23,582 nt of DNA from UBA4416 sp040389965 (GCA_040389965.1 JAZJZF010000074.1:1-23582); one strand, 5' to 3'. Shown: positions 1 to 7,631, numbered from the stretch's first letter. The notes: generated from the sequence alone by a model not told the origin. Made by a program: numbers and translations.

Positions 1-722
1 TGTTCATTAAAACCAACGGCATCCCACACTATAATTTCATGTTTGCTTGGCCATACAGAAGAAGAATCCGTTAAGGTAGAATTAACCGGATGTTTCTCGA
101 ATTTAAAATTGATCCCTAAATTAAGAGATACCACATTGAGTCCTAAATTAGGCACCTGCGAGCGTCCGTTAGAAGCGTGAGCAAAGGATAATCCCGGTTC
201 AAGCCTTACTTTTTTATTTAAATTCAAATGCCAGAATATTTTCCATTGTACAAAGGTGTTTAAATGACTGCCAATGGCTATATCTTTTGGATTGGTATTT
301 ATATCAAATTTTTTGGTAAGGTATGAAAAGCCCCAGCAGATACGCAATACAGGACGACAAGCTCTTACTTTTTTATTAAGGGGTATTTCAATAAAAGGTG
401 ATAAAGCATAGCATTTTCCTAATTGCTTGGGGTTGGCAAAATCAATATAATTAAATGAAATACCAATATCCGGAAAATTATTTTCGTGGTGCCAGCGTTT
501 GTTGCCGTATGTGGGTTTTACAAAATCAACCTCAAGTCCCGGAATATATCCCTTTACAAGGCCTCCGGTAGAATTTCGCTGCTCAAAAATGAACCCGTAA
601 GTAGGAGCTACTTTAATGTAAAAATTCTTTGAACCGGTCATGCCCTTTTGAGCCAGGAAAAAAAACGGACTGAATAGAAATATGTAAACAAGGTTTTTCA
701 AAAGCAAGCCAAATTTAAACAT
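1..722 (-). CDS. PagL-like lipid A 3-O-deacylase / acyloxyacyl hydrolase family protein, partial (3' end outside window)
   Basis: The frame is open from an ATG at 722 to the left edge, giving 240 codons with no stop, so the C-terminus is missing. Residues 1-24 look like a Sec signal peptide (hydrophobic run, then FLAQ). The rest alternates polar and hydrophobic residues like an outer-membrane beta barrel. At residues 182-185 is HASN, followed by PNLGLN at 191-196. This aligns without gaps with the H-x-S-N...PN-x-G-x-E active-site region of Pseudomonas aeruginosa PagL, which removes a 3-O-acyl chain from lipid A in the outer membrane. His182 and Ser184 match the catalytic His and Ser, but the position of the catalytic Glu is Asn196. 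The protein also continues well past where PagL ends. I am fairly sure of the family; deacylase activity is uncertain. It is divergent from the leucine dehydrogenase gene. Confidence 0.72.
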   Translation of the reverse strand, partial: MFKFGLLLKNLVYIFLFSPFFFLAQKGMTGSKNFYIKVAPTYGFIFEQRNSTGGLVKGYIPGLEVDFVKPTYGNKRWHHENNFPDIGISFNYIDFANPKQLGKCYALSPFIEIPLNKKVRACRPVLRICWGFSYLTKKFDINTNPKDIAIGSHLNTFVQWKIFWHLNLNKKVRLEPGLSFAHASNGRSQVPNLGLNVVSLNLGINFKFEKHPVNSTLTDSSSVWPSKHEIIVWDAVGFNE

Positions 723-873
723 AGATTCCAATTAAAAAATAATTTTACTTTAAATATTATTTAGAGTTATTAAGAAAAGCTCTCTGTTTTTAACCGTTAT
801 AAAAAGATAAAAACACAAAGTGTATCAGTAGTATAAATTAACTGTTTATTAGTCTTTCAACATCTGTTATTAC

Positions 874-887
874 AGGTATTTATACCT
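874..887. promoter_or_regulatory. 14-bp palindrome, possible operator upstream of leucine dehydrogenase
   Basis: The sequence AGGTAT-TT-ATACCT is a palindrome with perfect 6-base arms in the 271-base gap between two divergent genes. A weak -7-like element, TAAATTTA (7 of 8 to TAnnTTTG), lies downstream at 936-943. A dimeric repressor or activator site is plausible by position, but no regulator is identified. Apart from these two elements I see nothing else in 723-993. Confidence 0.3.
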
Positions 888-993
888 AATGGTTCAGGAG
901 AGCAATTATTGTAACAAAATAGCCAAAATATGTACTAAATTTAAGTCTTACATAGAAATAAAGAGTTAAATTAGCGGCGTAAAACCAAAAACC

Positions 994-2097
994 ATGGAAG
1001 TAAAAGATTTAAAAGACTCCAGCATCGCACAAAATCCTGTAATAGGACAAATGCTTCAACATAATCATGAACAAATTTTATTTTGCAATGATAATGCAAC
1101 AGGCTTAAAAGCTATCATTGCTATTCATAATACCGTATTAGGCCCATCATTAGGCGGAACCCGTATGTGGAACTATAATAATGAAATGGAAGCGTTAACC
1201 GATGTGTTACGTTTATCGCGTGGTATGACCTATAAATCTTCGGTAGCAGGTCTAAACCTGGGTGGAGGAAAAGCAGTAATTATCGGTGATTCTACAAAAA
1301 TTAAATCTGAAGCCTTACTTCGTCGTTTCGGAAAGTTTGTAAATAGCCTTGGCGGTAAATACATTACAGCCGAAGATGTTGCGATGAACAGCCGTGACAT
1401 GGAAATCATTAAAATGGAAACTGACTATGTAAGCGGTTTACCTGAAAATATGGGCGGAAGCGGAGATCCTTCTCCGGTTACAGCATATGGTGTATACGTA
1501 AGTATGAAAGCCAGCGCAAAAGAAGCTTTTGGAACAGATAGCCTGAGTGGTAAAAAAGTATTGGTACAAGGCTGCGGAAACGTAGGAATGCATTTAGTAG
1601 AACATATTACCAAAGAAGGCGCTAAAGTATATGTATATGACATTAGCGAAGACCGTGTAAAAATAGCAGTAGACAAATACAAAGCTGAATTTGTACCTGC
1701 CGATAAAATGTATGACCTGGATATTGATATTTATGCTCCATGCGCATTAGGTGCTACTGTAAATGATGATACTTTATCAAAATTAAAATGTAAAGTTATT
1801 TGCGGAGCTGCTAATAATCAGTTAGCCGATGAAAAAAAACACGGTGATATGGTATTGCAAAAAGGTATCTTATATGCTCCTGATTTTGTTGTAAACGCAG
1901 GTGGAATTATTAATGTATTTTATGAATTGGAAGGATATAACAGAGAAAGAGCTATGGCACATGCAGAAAAAATTTATGCTACTACCTGGAATATTATTCA
2001 AACAGCAAAAGCACAAAATATTCCTACATATGCTGCAGCCAATAAAATAGCAGAACAACGTATTGAAAGTATTGCACGCATCAATGCCGTATTATAA
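994..2097 (+). CDS. Leucine dehydrogenase (Glu/Leu/Phe/Val dehydrogenase family)
   Basis: The product is an NAD-dependent oxidative deaminase that interconverts branched-chain L-amino acids (leucine, valine, isoleucine) and their 2-oxo acids in the cytoplasm. At 367 residues it fits leucine dehydrogenases rather than the longer glutamate dehydrogenases. The N-terminal catalytic domain has LGGTRMW (53-59), Lys81 in MTYKSS and the catalytic lysine Lys93 in GGGKAV. GDPSPVTAYG (158-166) is the family segment leading into the Rossmann domain. The nucleotide site is GCGNVG (193-198), with an acidic residue at the end of the second strand (VYDIS), which favours NAD over NADP. The gene stands alone: a divergent gene lies upstream and a terminator directly downstream. 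In Bacteroidota such enzymes feed branched-chain amino acid catabolism and could supply precursors of iso-branched fatty acids; that role is inferred. Confidence 0.93.
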   Translation: MEVKDLKDSSIAQNPVIGQMLQHNHEQILFCNDNATGLKAIIAIHNTVLGPSLGGTRMWNYNNEMEALTDVLRLSRGMTYKSSVAGLNLGGGKAVIIGDSTKIKSEALLRRFGKFVNSLGGKYITAEDVAMNSRDMEIIKMETDYVSGLPENMGGSGDPSPVTAYGVYVSMKASAKEAFGTDSLSGKKVLVQGCGNVGMHLVEHITKEGAKVYVYDISEDRVKIAVDKYKAEFVPADKMYDLDIDIYAPCALGATVNDDTLSKLKCKVICGAANNQLADEKKHGDMVLQKGILYAPDFVVNAGGIINVFYELEGYNRERAMAHAEKIYATTWNIIQTAKAQNIPTYAAANKIAEQRIESIARINAVL

Positions 2098-2108
2098 AAA
2101 TTAATTGG

Positions 2109-2149
2109 TTAATCCCGGTCAATGCATTAGCATGGCTGGGATTAATTTT
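2109..2149 (+). terminator. Probable intrinsic terminator after leucine dehydrogenase
   Basis: The arms TTAATCCC (2109-2116) and GGGATTAA (2138-2145) pair perfectly. Inside them a second short stem, ATGC/GCAT (2122-2125/2130-2133), closes an ATTA loop. A short T run follows. It begins 11 bases after the stop codon of the dehydrogenase gene. Confidence 0.55.
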
Positions 2150-2229
2150 GTTACTTTGTACCCGTTACAAAAATCATAAAACTGTCCTACTATCAAAACA
2201 ATTAATTACTCTATTAACAATCGTTCTTT

Positions 2230-3171
2230 ATGCTAAACAGACGTTATTTAAGAATAAAAACTATGCAGACTTTGTATTCCTATTTTCAACAGGACAAAGC
2301 AGACATAGGCTTTTATGAAAAAGAATTATTTAAAAGTTTAGATAAGATCTACGATTTATATATCTACATACTGGTTCTGTTTACAGATATCCACCACACG
2401 GCGCACTTAGTGTTAGAGGAAAATAAAAACAAACGTCTTCCATCCAAAGAAGACCTTGATCCCAATTTAAAATTTATTGAAAATACATTATTGGTTTCTC
2501 TGTCAAACAGCGACGACTTAAAAAGAGAAATTAATAACCGCAAAATTTCATGGCAAAATGATTTTGACCTGGTTCGCAAACTTTACAGCGAATTAAGAGC
2601 AACTGATTTGTATAAAGAGTATATGGCTGCTCCGGGCCGTTCTGTAAAAGAAGATAAGCAATTTCTTGTATCAGTTGCGACTGAGTTTTTGTATGAGCAT
2701 GAATTACTGAACCATTTATTTGAAGAAAAAAACATGCATTGGGCAGACGATACTTTTGGTGCTTTCTCAATGGTATCACGCACTTTCGAAGCATACAACA
2801 ACACATTGCACCTTCAGCCTTTGTATAAAGACATGGAAGATGATCAGAAATTTATCTCTACCCTATTCCGCAAAACTATTGCCGGCAATAAGGAATATGA
2901 AACACTAATTGATCTTAAAACAAAAAACTGGGAATTGGATCGTATAGCCTCTATGGATGTTTTATTAATGAAAATGGCCATTGCGGAGTTTATTAACGTA
3001 TCCAATGTGCCTGTTAAAGTATCTTTAAACGAATACATCGACATCAGTAAGGAATATAGCACGCCCAACAGCAAAACCTTTATAAATGGGGTTTTGGATA
3101 AAATAATTGCCGACTTAAAACGCGACAATAAAATACAAAAAACAGGGCGCGGATTAATGGAAGGAAATTAA
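2230..3171 (+). CDS. nusB: Transcription antitermination factor NusB
   Basis: NusB binds boxA RNA together with S10/NusE and helps RNA polymerase read through, chiefly in rRNA operons. The C-terminal half carries the recognisable NusB core: NWELDRIASMDVLLMKMAIAE, then VPVKVSLNEYIDISKEYS and FINGVLDKI near the end. The N-terminus (MLNRRYLRIKTMQTLYSYFQ) matches the usual NusB first helix. At 313 residues it is about twice the length of E. coli NusB. A long helical insertion separates the N- and C-terminal parts, which I recall as the normal form in Bacteroidota. A -7-like TTACTTTG lies at 2151-2158 (7 of 8 to TAnnTTTG) but without a convincing -33 element. The gene heads the run that continues to coaE. 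Confidence 0.92.
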   Translation: MLNRRYLRIKTMQTLYSYFQQDKADIGFYEKELFKSLDKIYDLYIYILVLFTDIHHTAHLVLEENKNKRLPSKEDLDPNLKFIENTLLVSLSNSDDLKREINNRKISWQNDFDLVRKLYSELRATDLYKEYMAAPGRSVKEDKQFLVSVATEFLYEHELLNHLFEEKNMHWADDTFGAFSMVSRTFEAYNNTLHLQPLYKDMEDDQKFISTLFRKTIAGNKEYETLIDLKTKNWELDRIASMDVLLMKMAIAEFINVSNVPVKVSLNEYIDISKEYSTPNSKTFINGVLDKIIADLKRDNKIQKTGRGLMEGN

Positions 3172-3176
3172 CAGAA

Positions 3177-3194
3177 TTTGAGCTTTGGCTCAAA
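3177..3194 (+). other. Stem-loop just after nusB
   Basis: The arms TTTGAGC (3177-3183) and GCTCAAA (3188-3194) pair perfectly around a TTTG loop, 5 bases after the nusB stop. The downstream side is A-rich rather than T-rich, so it does not look like a classical intrinsic terminator. It could be an RNA-processing or 3'-end-stabilising structure between nusB and the next gene. Confidence 0.35.
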
Positions 3195-3225
3195 AAATTG
3201 TTACCGCCTGTTACATTTTAAATTT

Positions 3226-3233
3226 TAACTTTG
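3226..3233 (+). promoter_or_regulatory. Perfect Bacteroidota -7 element upstream of the DUF1573 gene
   Basis: TAACTTTG matches the Bacteroidota -7 consensus TAnnTTTG at every defined position and lies 26 bases before the ATG at 3260. The best -33 candidate is TTG at 3198-3200, with a 25-base spacer, which is longer than usual, so the promoter call is tentative. If used, transcription would start around 3240 and drive the lipoprotein gene and perhaps yajC onward. Confidence 0.45.
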
Positions 3234-3259
3234 ACTGTAAATTCTTAATTTATACTATT

Positions 3260-3742
3260 ATGAACCTTAGTAATTACATCATAGCAATAGCATTTTTAGG
3301 CCTCACAGCATGCAACCCACAATCCTCTGAAATTACAACACAGGATGTCAGCAATACGCAATCTGCCGACGGGAAAGCAAAAGGCAGTTTACCGGAAATC
3401 AAATTTGAAGAAGAAACACACGATTTTGGGCGCATTACCCAGGGCGAGAAAGTAGCTTTTGGATTTAAATTTAAAAACACAGGCTCTTCCAATCTTATCA
3501 TCTCTTCTGCAAGCGGAAGTTGTGGTTGTACGGTTCCTGAATATCCTAAAAAACCAATTGCTGCAGGCGAAGAAGCCATTGTAAATGTTGTTTTCAGCAG
3601 CGAAGGAAAATCGGGAGTAGTTGAAAAATCAGTAACACTGGTTACAAACTGCGAGCCAAGCACAAAGATCATTTACATCAAAGCAAATATTATAGTACCT
3701 ACAAGTGCTAATTCCAACGAAGTACCTGCTACAACTCACTAA
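3260..3742 (+). CDS. DUF1573 domain lipoprotein
   Basis: The product has 160 residues with a lipoprotein signal: MNLSNYIIAIAFLGLTAC, the lipobox cysteine being residue 18. A low-complexity polar linker follows, then one DUF1573 domain. Its typical features are HDFGRITQGE, FKFKNTG, the paired cysteines of SGSCGCTVPEYP, and a beta-rich Ig-like C-terminal half. DUF1573 proteins are abundant surface or periplasmic proteins in Bacteroidota; their function is unknown to me. An in-frame TTG at 3185 would add 25 residues. I chose the ATG at 3260 because the signal peptide starts there and a perfect -7 element falls inside the extension. The position between nusB and yajC is a recurring Bacteroidota arrangement. 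Confidence 0.85.
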   Translation: MNLSNYIIAIAFLGLTACNPQSSEITTQDVSNTQSADGKAKGSLPEIKFEEETHDFGRITQGEKVAFGFKFKNTGSSNLIISSASGSCGCTVPEYPKKPIAAGEEAIVNVVFSSEGKSGVVEKSVTLVTNCEPSTKIIYIKANIIVPTSANSNEVPATTH

Positions 3743-3776
3743 ACAAAAAATAACCAATAACAAATAAAAACAAAAC

Positions 3777-4106
3777 ATGAACAACTTAGTAATCTTAATG
3801 GGCGGTGGAGCTCAGTCAGGCGGAAATCCTATCACACAAATAGTACCATTGGTATTAATCGTTGTGGTATTTTATTTTTTCATGATCCGTCCTCAAATGA
3901 AAAAACAAAAAGAACAAAAAAAATACATCGAAGCATTAAAAATCGGAGATAAAATTTTAACCATTGGCGGTATTTACGGAACTATCTTCAAAATGAATGA
4001 TGATGGAACCTTAATTATTGCTGTAGAAGACGGAGGTAAATTAAAAATTGCAAGAACTGCTGTTTCTAACGATGCTACTGCTTCCTTAAACCAAATCGGT
4101 AAATAA
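3777..4106 (+). CDS. yajC: Preprotein translocase subunit YajC
   Basis: This 109-residue protein has one N-terminal membrane helix (about residues 20-37, ending VVVFYFFMIRPQ) and a small cytoplasmic domain. The hallmark segment is FYFFMIRPQMKKQKEQKK, followed by LKIGDKILTIGGIYGTI. YajC associates with SecDF and the SecYEG translocon and supports protein export. The preceding gap is only 34 A-rich bases. The stop is separated by a single base from the ATG of the YbbR gene, so the two are almost certainly co-transcribed and probably translationally coupled. Confidence 0.93.
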   Translation: MNNLVILMGGGAQSGGNPITQIVPLVLIVVVFYFFMIRPQMKKQKEQKKYIEALKIGDKILTIGGIYGTIFKMNDDGTLIIAVEDGGKLKIARTAVSNDATASLNQIGK

Positions 4107-4107
4107 A

Positions 4108-5070
4108 ATGAGCTCGTCAAATGCCATATCGCGCATTCGGCACAGGTTCTTTAATACAAGAATTGTTACTTTTTTAATCTGTTTAGCCATTGCATCACTC
4201 TTATGGGTGGTGCATGCGCTAAACAAAAATTATAAATACACCCTTACCATCCCGGTAAAATTTTCTAAATTGCCCGACAATAAATTAATTATTGGCGAAT
4301 TACCCGAAAAACTACAGGTTGAAATTAAAACCAGTGGCTTAAAACTCTTATTCATTAAGCTGCAAAAAATGCCCACTGAAGTCCTGATCGACTTTAACAA
4401 CCTTAAAACTAATGCCAAGTCACAAGCCTACTCTATCAGCAATGGCAATTTTAACATCCAGAACATCATTAATTTTGATGTAGACGTTATAAAAATAAGA
4501 CCCGATACCTTATTCTTCTCTTCTCAAAAAGGAACCTCCAAATTGGTTCCTGTGAAAGTAAATTTACAAGCAAGCTTTTTGCCTGGTTATTCAACTATCA
4601 CAAAACCAACTGTAACACCTGCATACGTTACTGTAACAGGCGATACTCCGGAAATTGATAACATTGATACCATCTATACACAGCCTGTTATTTTAAAAGA
4701 CGTACACGAAAATTACAGCGCTTCCATCCCTATTAAAAAAATCTCAAGTTTAAATTATAGTACTAAAGAAATTCAGTTAAGCTTTACGGTGGACAGGCTT
4801 ACTGAAACCAGTATAAAAGTACCTGTACAGATCATAAACAGATCAAGTACAGAAACCGTAAAATTACTCCCCGAATTTGTAACTATACATTACCTTGTGG
4901 CTATGAAGGAGTATGACAATATTGATGCTAATTCTTTTAAAGCCACAGTTAATTTTGATGACATTCTTGCAAAGAAAAAAACATTAAGCATTGACCTTAC
5001 AAGAAGTCCTTCAGAAGCAAAAATCATTAAAATAGAACCGGCAACTATTTCGTATTTAATCTACAAATAA
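4108..5070 (+). CDS. YbbR-like domain protein (membrane-anchored)
   Basis: The product has 320 residues, with a positively charged N-terminus, one membrane helix at about 19-38 and a long extracytoplasmic beta-rich region. The helix is followed by the typical YbbR start (LNKNYKYTLTIPVKF). Repeated segments such as VPVKVNLQASFLPGYS and VTPAYVTVTGDTPEIDNI mark the YbbR repeats. In Firmicutes the homologue CdaR regulates the c-di-AMP cyclase, but no cyclase gene is in this window, so I do not assign that role. The stop codon overlaps the coaE start as TAATG at 5068-5072, which indicates translational coupling. Confidence 0.85.
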   Translation: MSSSNAISRIRHRFFNTRIVTFLICLAIASLLWVVHALNKNYKYTLTIPVKFSKLPDNKLIIGELPEKLQVEIKTSGLKLLFIKLQKMPTEVLIDFNNLKTNAKSQAYSISNGNFNIQNIINFDVDVIKIRPDTLFFSSQKGTSKLVPVKVNLQASFLPGYSTITKPTVTPAYVTVTGDTPEIDNIDTIYTQPVILKDVHENYSASIPIKKISSLNYSTKEIQLSFTVDRLTETSIKVPVQIINRSSTETVKLLPEFVTIHYLVAMKEYDNIDANSFKATVNFDDILAKKKTLSIDLTRSPSEAKIIKIEPATISYLIYK

Positions 5071-5651
5071 TGACCATAGGGCTTACAGGCGGCATAGGGA
5101 GCGGAAAAACAACGGTTGCCAAGTTGTTTGAAACAATGGGATGTGTTATTTACAACTCCGATGATAAAGCCAAAGACGTCTATTTTAATGCCGGTGTAAA
5201 AGCAAAAGTGATTGCCTTATTAGGGGAAAACGCTTATTTAAATGCTACCACCTTAGATAAAAAATATATTTCAGAAAAAGTTTTTTCAGATAATGAATTG
5301 TTACAACGCTTAAACGCCATTATTCATCCGGCAGTAAAAAATGATTTCGAGGCTTTTACACATCACTATTCAAATCAATTGGTTATTAAGGAAAGTGCTA
5401 TTCTTTTCGAGACCGGCATTTACAAAGGCCTTGACGCCACCATTTTAATTACAGCACCTTTAAACGAAAAAATAGAACGTGTCATGAAACGTAATGGGGT
5501 TTCGAAAGCGGAAGTAGAAAAGCGAATGCAATCGCAATGGACTGATGAAGAAAAAATTCCCTTGGCCAATTATATAATCAGCAATGCTTCGAGCGAAGCC
5601 TTGATCCCACAAGCAATACATATACTCAAACAAATAAATAACAATGCTTAA
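5070..5651 (+). CDS. coaE: Dephospho-CoA kinase
   Basis: CoaE phosphorylates the 3'-hydroxyl of dephospho-CoA with ATP, the last step of coenzyme A synthesis. The P-loop GGIGSGKT is at residues 7-14 near the N-terminus, as usual for the family, with the acidic NSDDKAKD segment at 29-36. Further family segments are INAIIHP-like LNAIIHPAVKNDF, the VIKESAILFETG strand and the RVMKRNGVSKAEVEKRMQ lid region. The length of 193 residues is typical. It overlaps YbbR by one base upstream and the next gene by 8 bases downstream. Confidence 0.95.
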   Translation: MTIGLTGGIGSGKTTVAKLFETMGCVIYNSDDKAKDVYFNAGVKAKVIALLGENAYLNATTLDKKYISEKVFSDNELLQRLNAIIHPAVKNDFEAFTHHYSNQLVIKESAILFETGIYKGLDATILITAPLNEKIERVMKRNGVSKAEVEKRMQSQWTDEEKIPLANYIISNASSEALIPQAIHILKQINNNA

Positions 5652-6057
5652 GCGTGATTATTTAGTAAAGCAATTTGAAGAGTTTGGCAAAGTAATGGCT
5701 CTGTTAATGGGACTTAAACGCGATGGAAATTTTCCCGATCTGTTAGAAGAGATTCATAAAGCGGCACAAAAATATACATCCACCGAAATTACCTTCGTTG
5801 AATCATTACAAAACGATAACCTGGTTAACGAATTAACACAAAATAAAAAACTTAACGACGATCAATTAAAAATGCTTGCCGACCTGTTATTTGAAAAAGC
5901 GGAATATTATCTCAAAACGGTTTCTACGCCTTTAGAATCAACCAATTGCTTTAAAAAAGCATATACCATCTATTCCTTTTTAAAAGAAAATGCCACGCTC
6001 AATTATTCGCTCGATATGCACTATAAACTTGAATTGCTGTCGAAAATGAACTTGTAA
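5644..6057 (+). CDS. Small all-helical protein of unknown function (DUF6483-like appearance)
   Basis: The product has 137 residues, predominantly helical and charged, with no signal peptide or membrane segment. It opens with MLKRDYLVKQFEEFGKVMAL. The middle has a short linker with acidic and polar residues (QNKKLNDDQLKMLADLLFEKAEY), and the C-terminal helix pair resembles a TPR-like hairpin (FKKAYTIYSFLKENATLNYS). The overall pattern reminds me of the DUF6483 family, but this is from memory and weak. The start overlaps the end of coaE by 8 bases, so the gene is very likely translated with coaE as the last member of this operon. No function can be assigned. Confidence 0.7.
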   Translation: MLKRDYLVKQFEEFGKVMALLMGLKRDGNFPDLLEEIHKAAQKYTSTEITFVESLQNDNLVNELTQNKKLNDDQLKMLADLLFEKAEYYLKTVSTPLESTNCFKKAYTIYSFLKENATLNYSLDMHYKLELLSKMNL

Positions 6058-6118
6058 ACATTATTTCAGGAAAATTTATTCAATTTTTAAAATAGTTTGT
6101 ATATTCGTTTAAACCGAT

Positions 6119-6967
6119 ATGTACAAGTTATTATTTGCCATACTATTTTTTTCTTCGTTCTGTAACGCTCAAAACGAGTTTGACAAATACGGACCATATG
6201 GCTCACAGATTTTTACAGATTTAAAACTGGCACTCGACGTTGAGAAAAACGTTTATAAAATGGATCTGAGTTATAAAAAACTGGAACCAAAATTATATGC
6301 AAAAATCGGTAAACTAAAAGACCTTCAGGCCTTGAAACTTAGCGGTAATGAGATTAATACATTCCCCCAGGGTTTTAATGAATTATATAACCTTACGTAT
6401 TTTGCCACTTACAATAACGAATTTGTAAAATTTCCCGAATTTAAAAAACTGGGCAATTTAAATTACCTCGAATTTTTTGGAAGTAAAATAGACAGCATTC
6501 CGTGTGAGATAGCCTATTTAAGTAAATTAAAAACATTTAAATTCTCATCAAGTAACGATACTCTAAAACTACCGCCAACACTACGTTTTCTGAAAAATTT
6601 AAAAGAAGTAACTATTGAGAATTGCGTATTGGATAGCTTTCCGAAAGACATTTTTAAAATTCCTAACCTCAGTTATTTAAACTTAACCAATGCAAATGTA
6701 TTTTATATCAGTAAGCATTTCGAACGTTTAAGTAATTTAGAAGTACTTGTGTTAGATGGAAATAAATTAACCTTTTTACCTGTTGAAATTTTCCTTGCTA
6801 AAAAATTAAGGTTGCTTTCTGTAAAAAATAATTTTTTAGAAAAACTCCCCGATTCTATTGCCCAGCTTGAAAATCTGACCTTACTGGATGTGCGTGGAAA
6901 TAACTTTTCGAAACAATATATCGAAGAATTAAAAGCATTGCTGCCCGGGTGCGAGATCCGATTTTAA
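6119..6967 (+). CDS. Exported leucine-rich repeat protein
   Basis: The product has 282 residues. Residues 1-17 form a signal peptide (MYKLLFAILFFSSFCNA, probable cleavage before Gln18). From about residue 50 to 275 the sequence is a run of leucine-rich repeats of roughly 23 residues. Examples are LKDLQALKLSGNEINTFPQ, FERLSNLEVLVLDGNKLTFLP and IAQLENLTLLDVRGNNF. The LxxLxLxxN-xLxxLP form is the bacterial SDS22-like type. Such domains bind proteins; no partner is evident here. No catalytic domain or sorting tail follows, since the protein ends with a capping segment (YIEELKALLPGCEIRF). A -7-like TATATTCG lies at 6100-6107, but no clear -33 element. Confidence 0.85.
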   Translation: MYKLLFAILFFSSFCNAQNEFDKYGPYGSQIFTDLKLALDVEKNVYKMDLSYKKLEPKLYAKIGKLKDLQALKLSGNEINTFPQGFNELYNLTYFATYNNEFVKFPEFKKLGNLNYLEFFGSKIDSIPCEIAYLSKLKTFKFSSSNDTLKLPPTLRFLKNLKEVTIENCVLDSFPKDIFKIPNLSYLNLTNANVFYISKHFERLSNLEVLVLDGNKLTFLPVEIFLAKKLRLLSVKNNFLEKLPDSIAQLENLTLLDVRGNNFSKQYIEELKALLPGCEIRF

Positions 6968-7005
6968 AAACCTAATCCCAAAGACTCAATAGTTAATTAT
7001 TTAAA

Positions 7006-7084
7006 GTCATGCTGAACTTGATTTAGCACCTCATAGTAATCCTTGAATTGTAAAATCGATGGAGTCAAACAAGTTCAGGGTGAC
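7006..7084. repeat. Degenerate palindromic intergenic repeat (GTCATGCTGAACTTG type)
   Basis: The left arm GTCATGCTGAACTTG (7006-7020) and right arm CAAGTTCAGGGTGAC (7070-7084) pair at 13 of 15 positions around a 49-base middle. The arm sequence is of a kind I recall as a dispersed intergenic palindrome in many Bacteroidota genomes. It lies between two convergent genes, where it could also act as a bidirectional transcription end. No transposase is present, and only this copy is in the window. Confidence 0.55.
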
Positions 7085-7178
7085 GTAAACAAAATGGAGA
7101 ATGTTATTTAATTTATAGATTCTTGGCAATTAAATCTGCCTTTCAATGCCCCTTCTATCTCTTAAGTCAAAAAGTCTC

Positions 7179-7595
7179 TTAAATTTCTTGCTCAAATCTT
7201 TTCTCAAAAGCTTCCAAAAACCAATCCGGCGGTAAGAATGGCTTATTCCTTTCTTTATCAATAAACACAAGGGTTACAGAACCAGTGTTTAGGAGCTCAT
7301 TTTTTTGATTAAAACACTCGTAGTCAAATGTAATTCTTACAGAAGGCATTTCTTTTACGGTAGTCACCACCCTTACTTCATCATCATATAAGGCCGGCTT
7401 TTTGTAGTTGATAGAGAGGTTAATAACCGGCATTAATATTCCGCTTTCTTCCATTTCACGGTAGCTAAACCCCAGGCTCCGCATAGCTTCTACCCTACCC
7501 ACTTCATAATACTGGGCATAATTACCATAATATACAAAGCCCATTTGATCGGTTTCTCCGTAACGTACTCTTAACGTTGTTTCTGTTTTAATCAT
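7179..7595 (-). CDS. Acyl-CoA thioesterase, YbgC/4-hydroxybenzoyl-CoA thioesterase family
   Basis: This 138-residue protein is a single hot-dog domain. The signature RYGETDQMGFVYYGNYAQYY at residues 11-30 contains the catalytic aspartate Asp16 and the tyrosine-rich start of the central helix; VGRVEAMRSLG follows. VINLSINYKKPALYDDEVRV forms the central strands. Family members hydrolyse acyl-CoA or acyl-ACP thioesters; YbgC itself is linked to the Tol-Pal cluster, but no tol genes are near here. The substrate cannot be read from the sequence. It is convergent with the leucine-rich repeat gene and divergent from the nucleotidase pair, so it is probably transcribed alone. Confidence 0.9.
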   Translation of the reverse strand: MIKTETTLRVRYGETDQMGFVYYGNYAQYYEVGRVEAMRSLGFSYREMEESGILMPVINLSINYKKPALYDDEVRVVTTVKEMPSVRITFDYECFNQKNELLNTGSVTLVFIDKERNKPFLPPDWFLEAFEKRFEQEI

Positions 7596-7631
7596 TAATT
7601 TTTGTATTATCTTTAAAGCATCTAATTTAAG

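Noticed and set aside
7106..7135. Inverted repeat ATTTAATT/AATTAAAT downstream of the thioesterase gene
   Set aside because: Both arms are pure A/T with a 14-base loop and no T tract after them; expected by chance in such AT-rich sequence.
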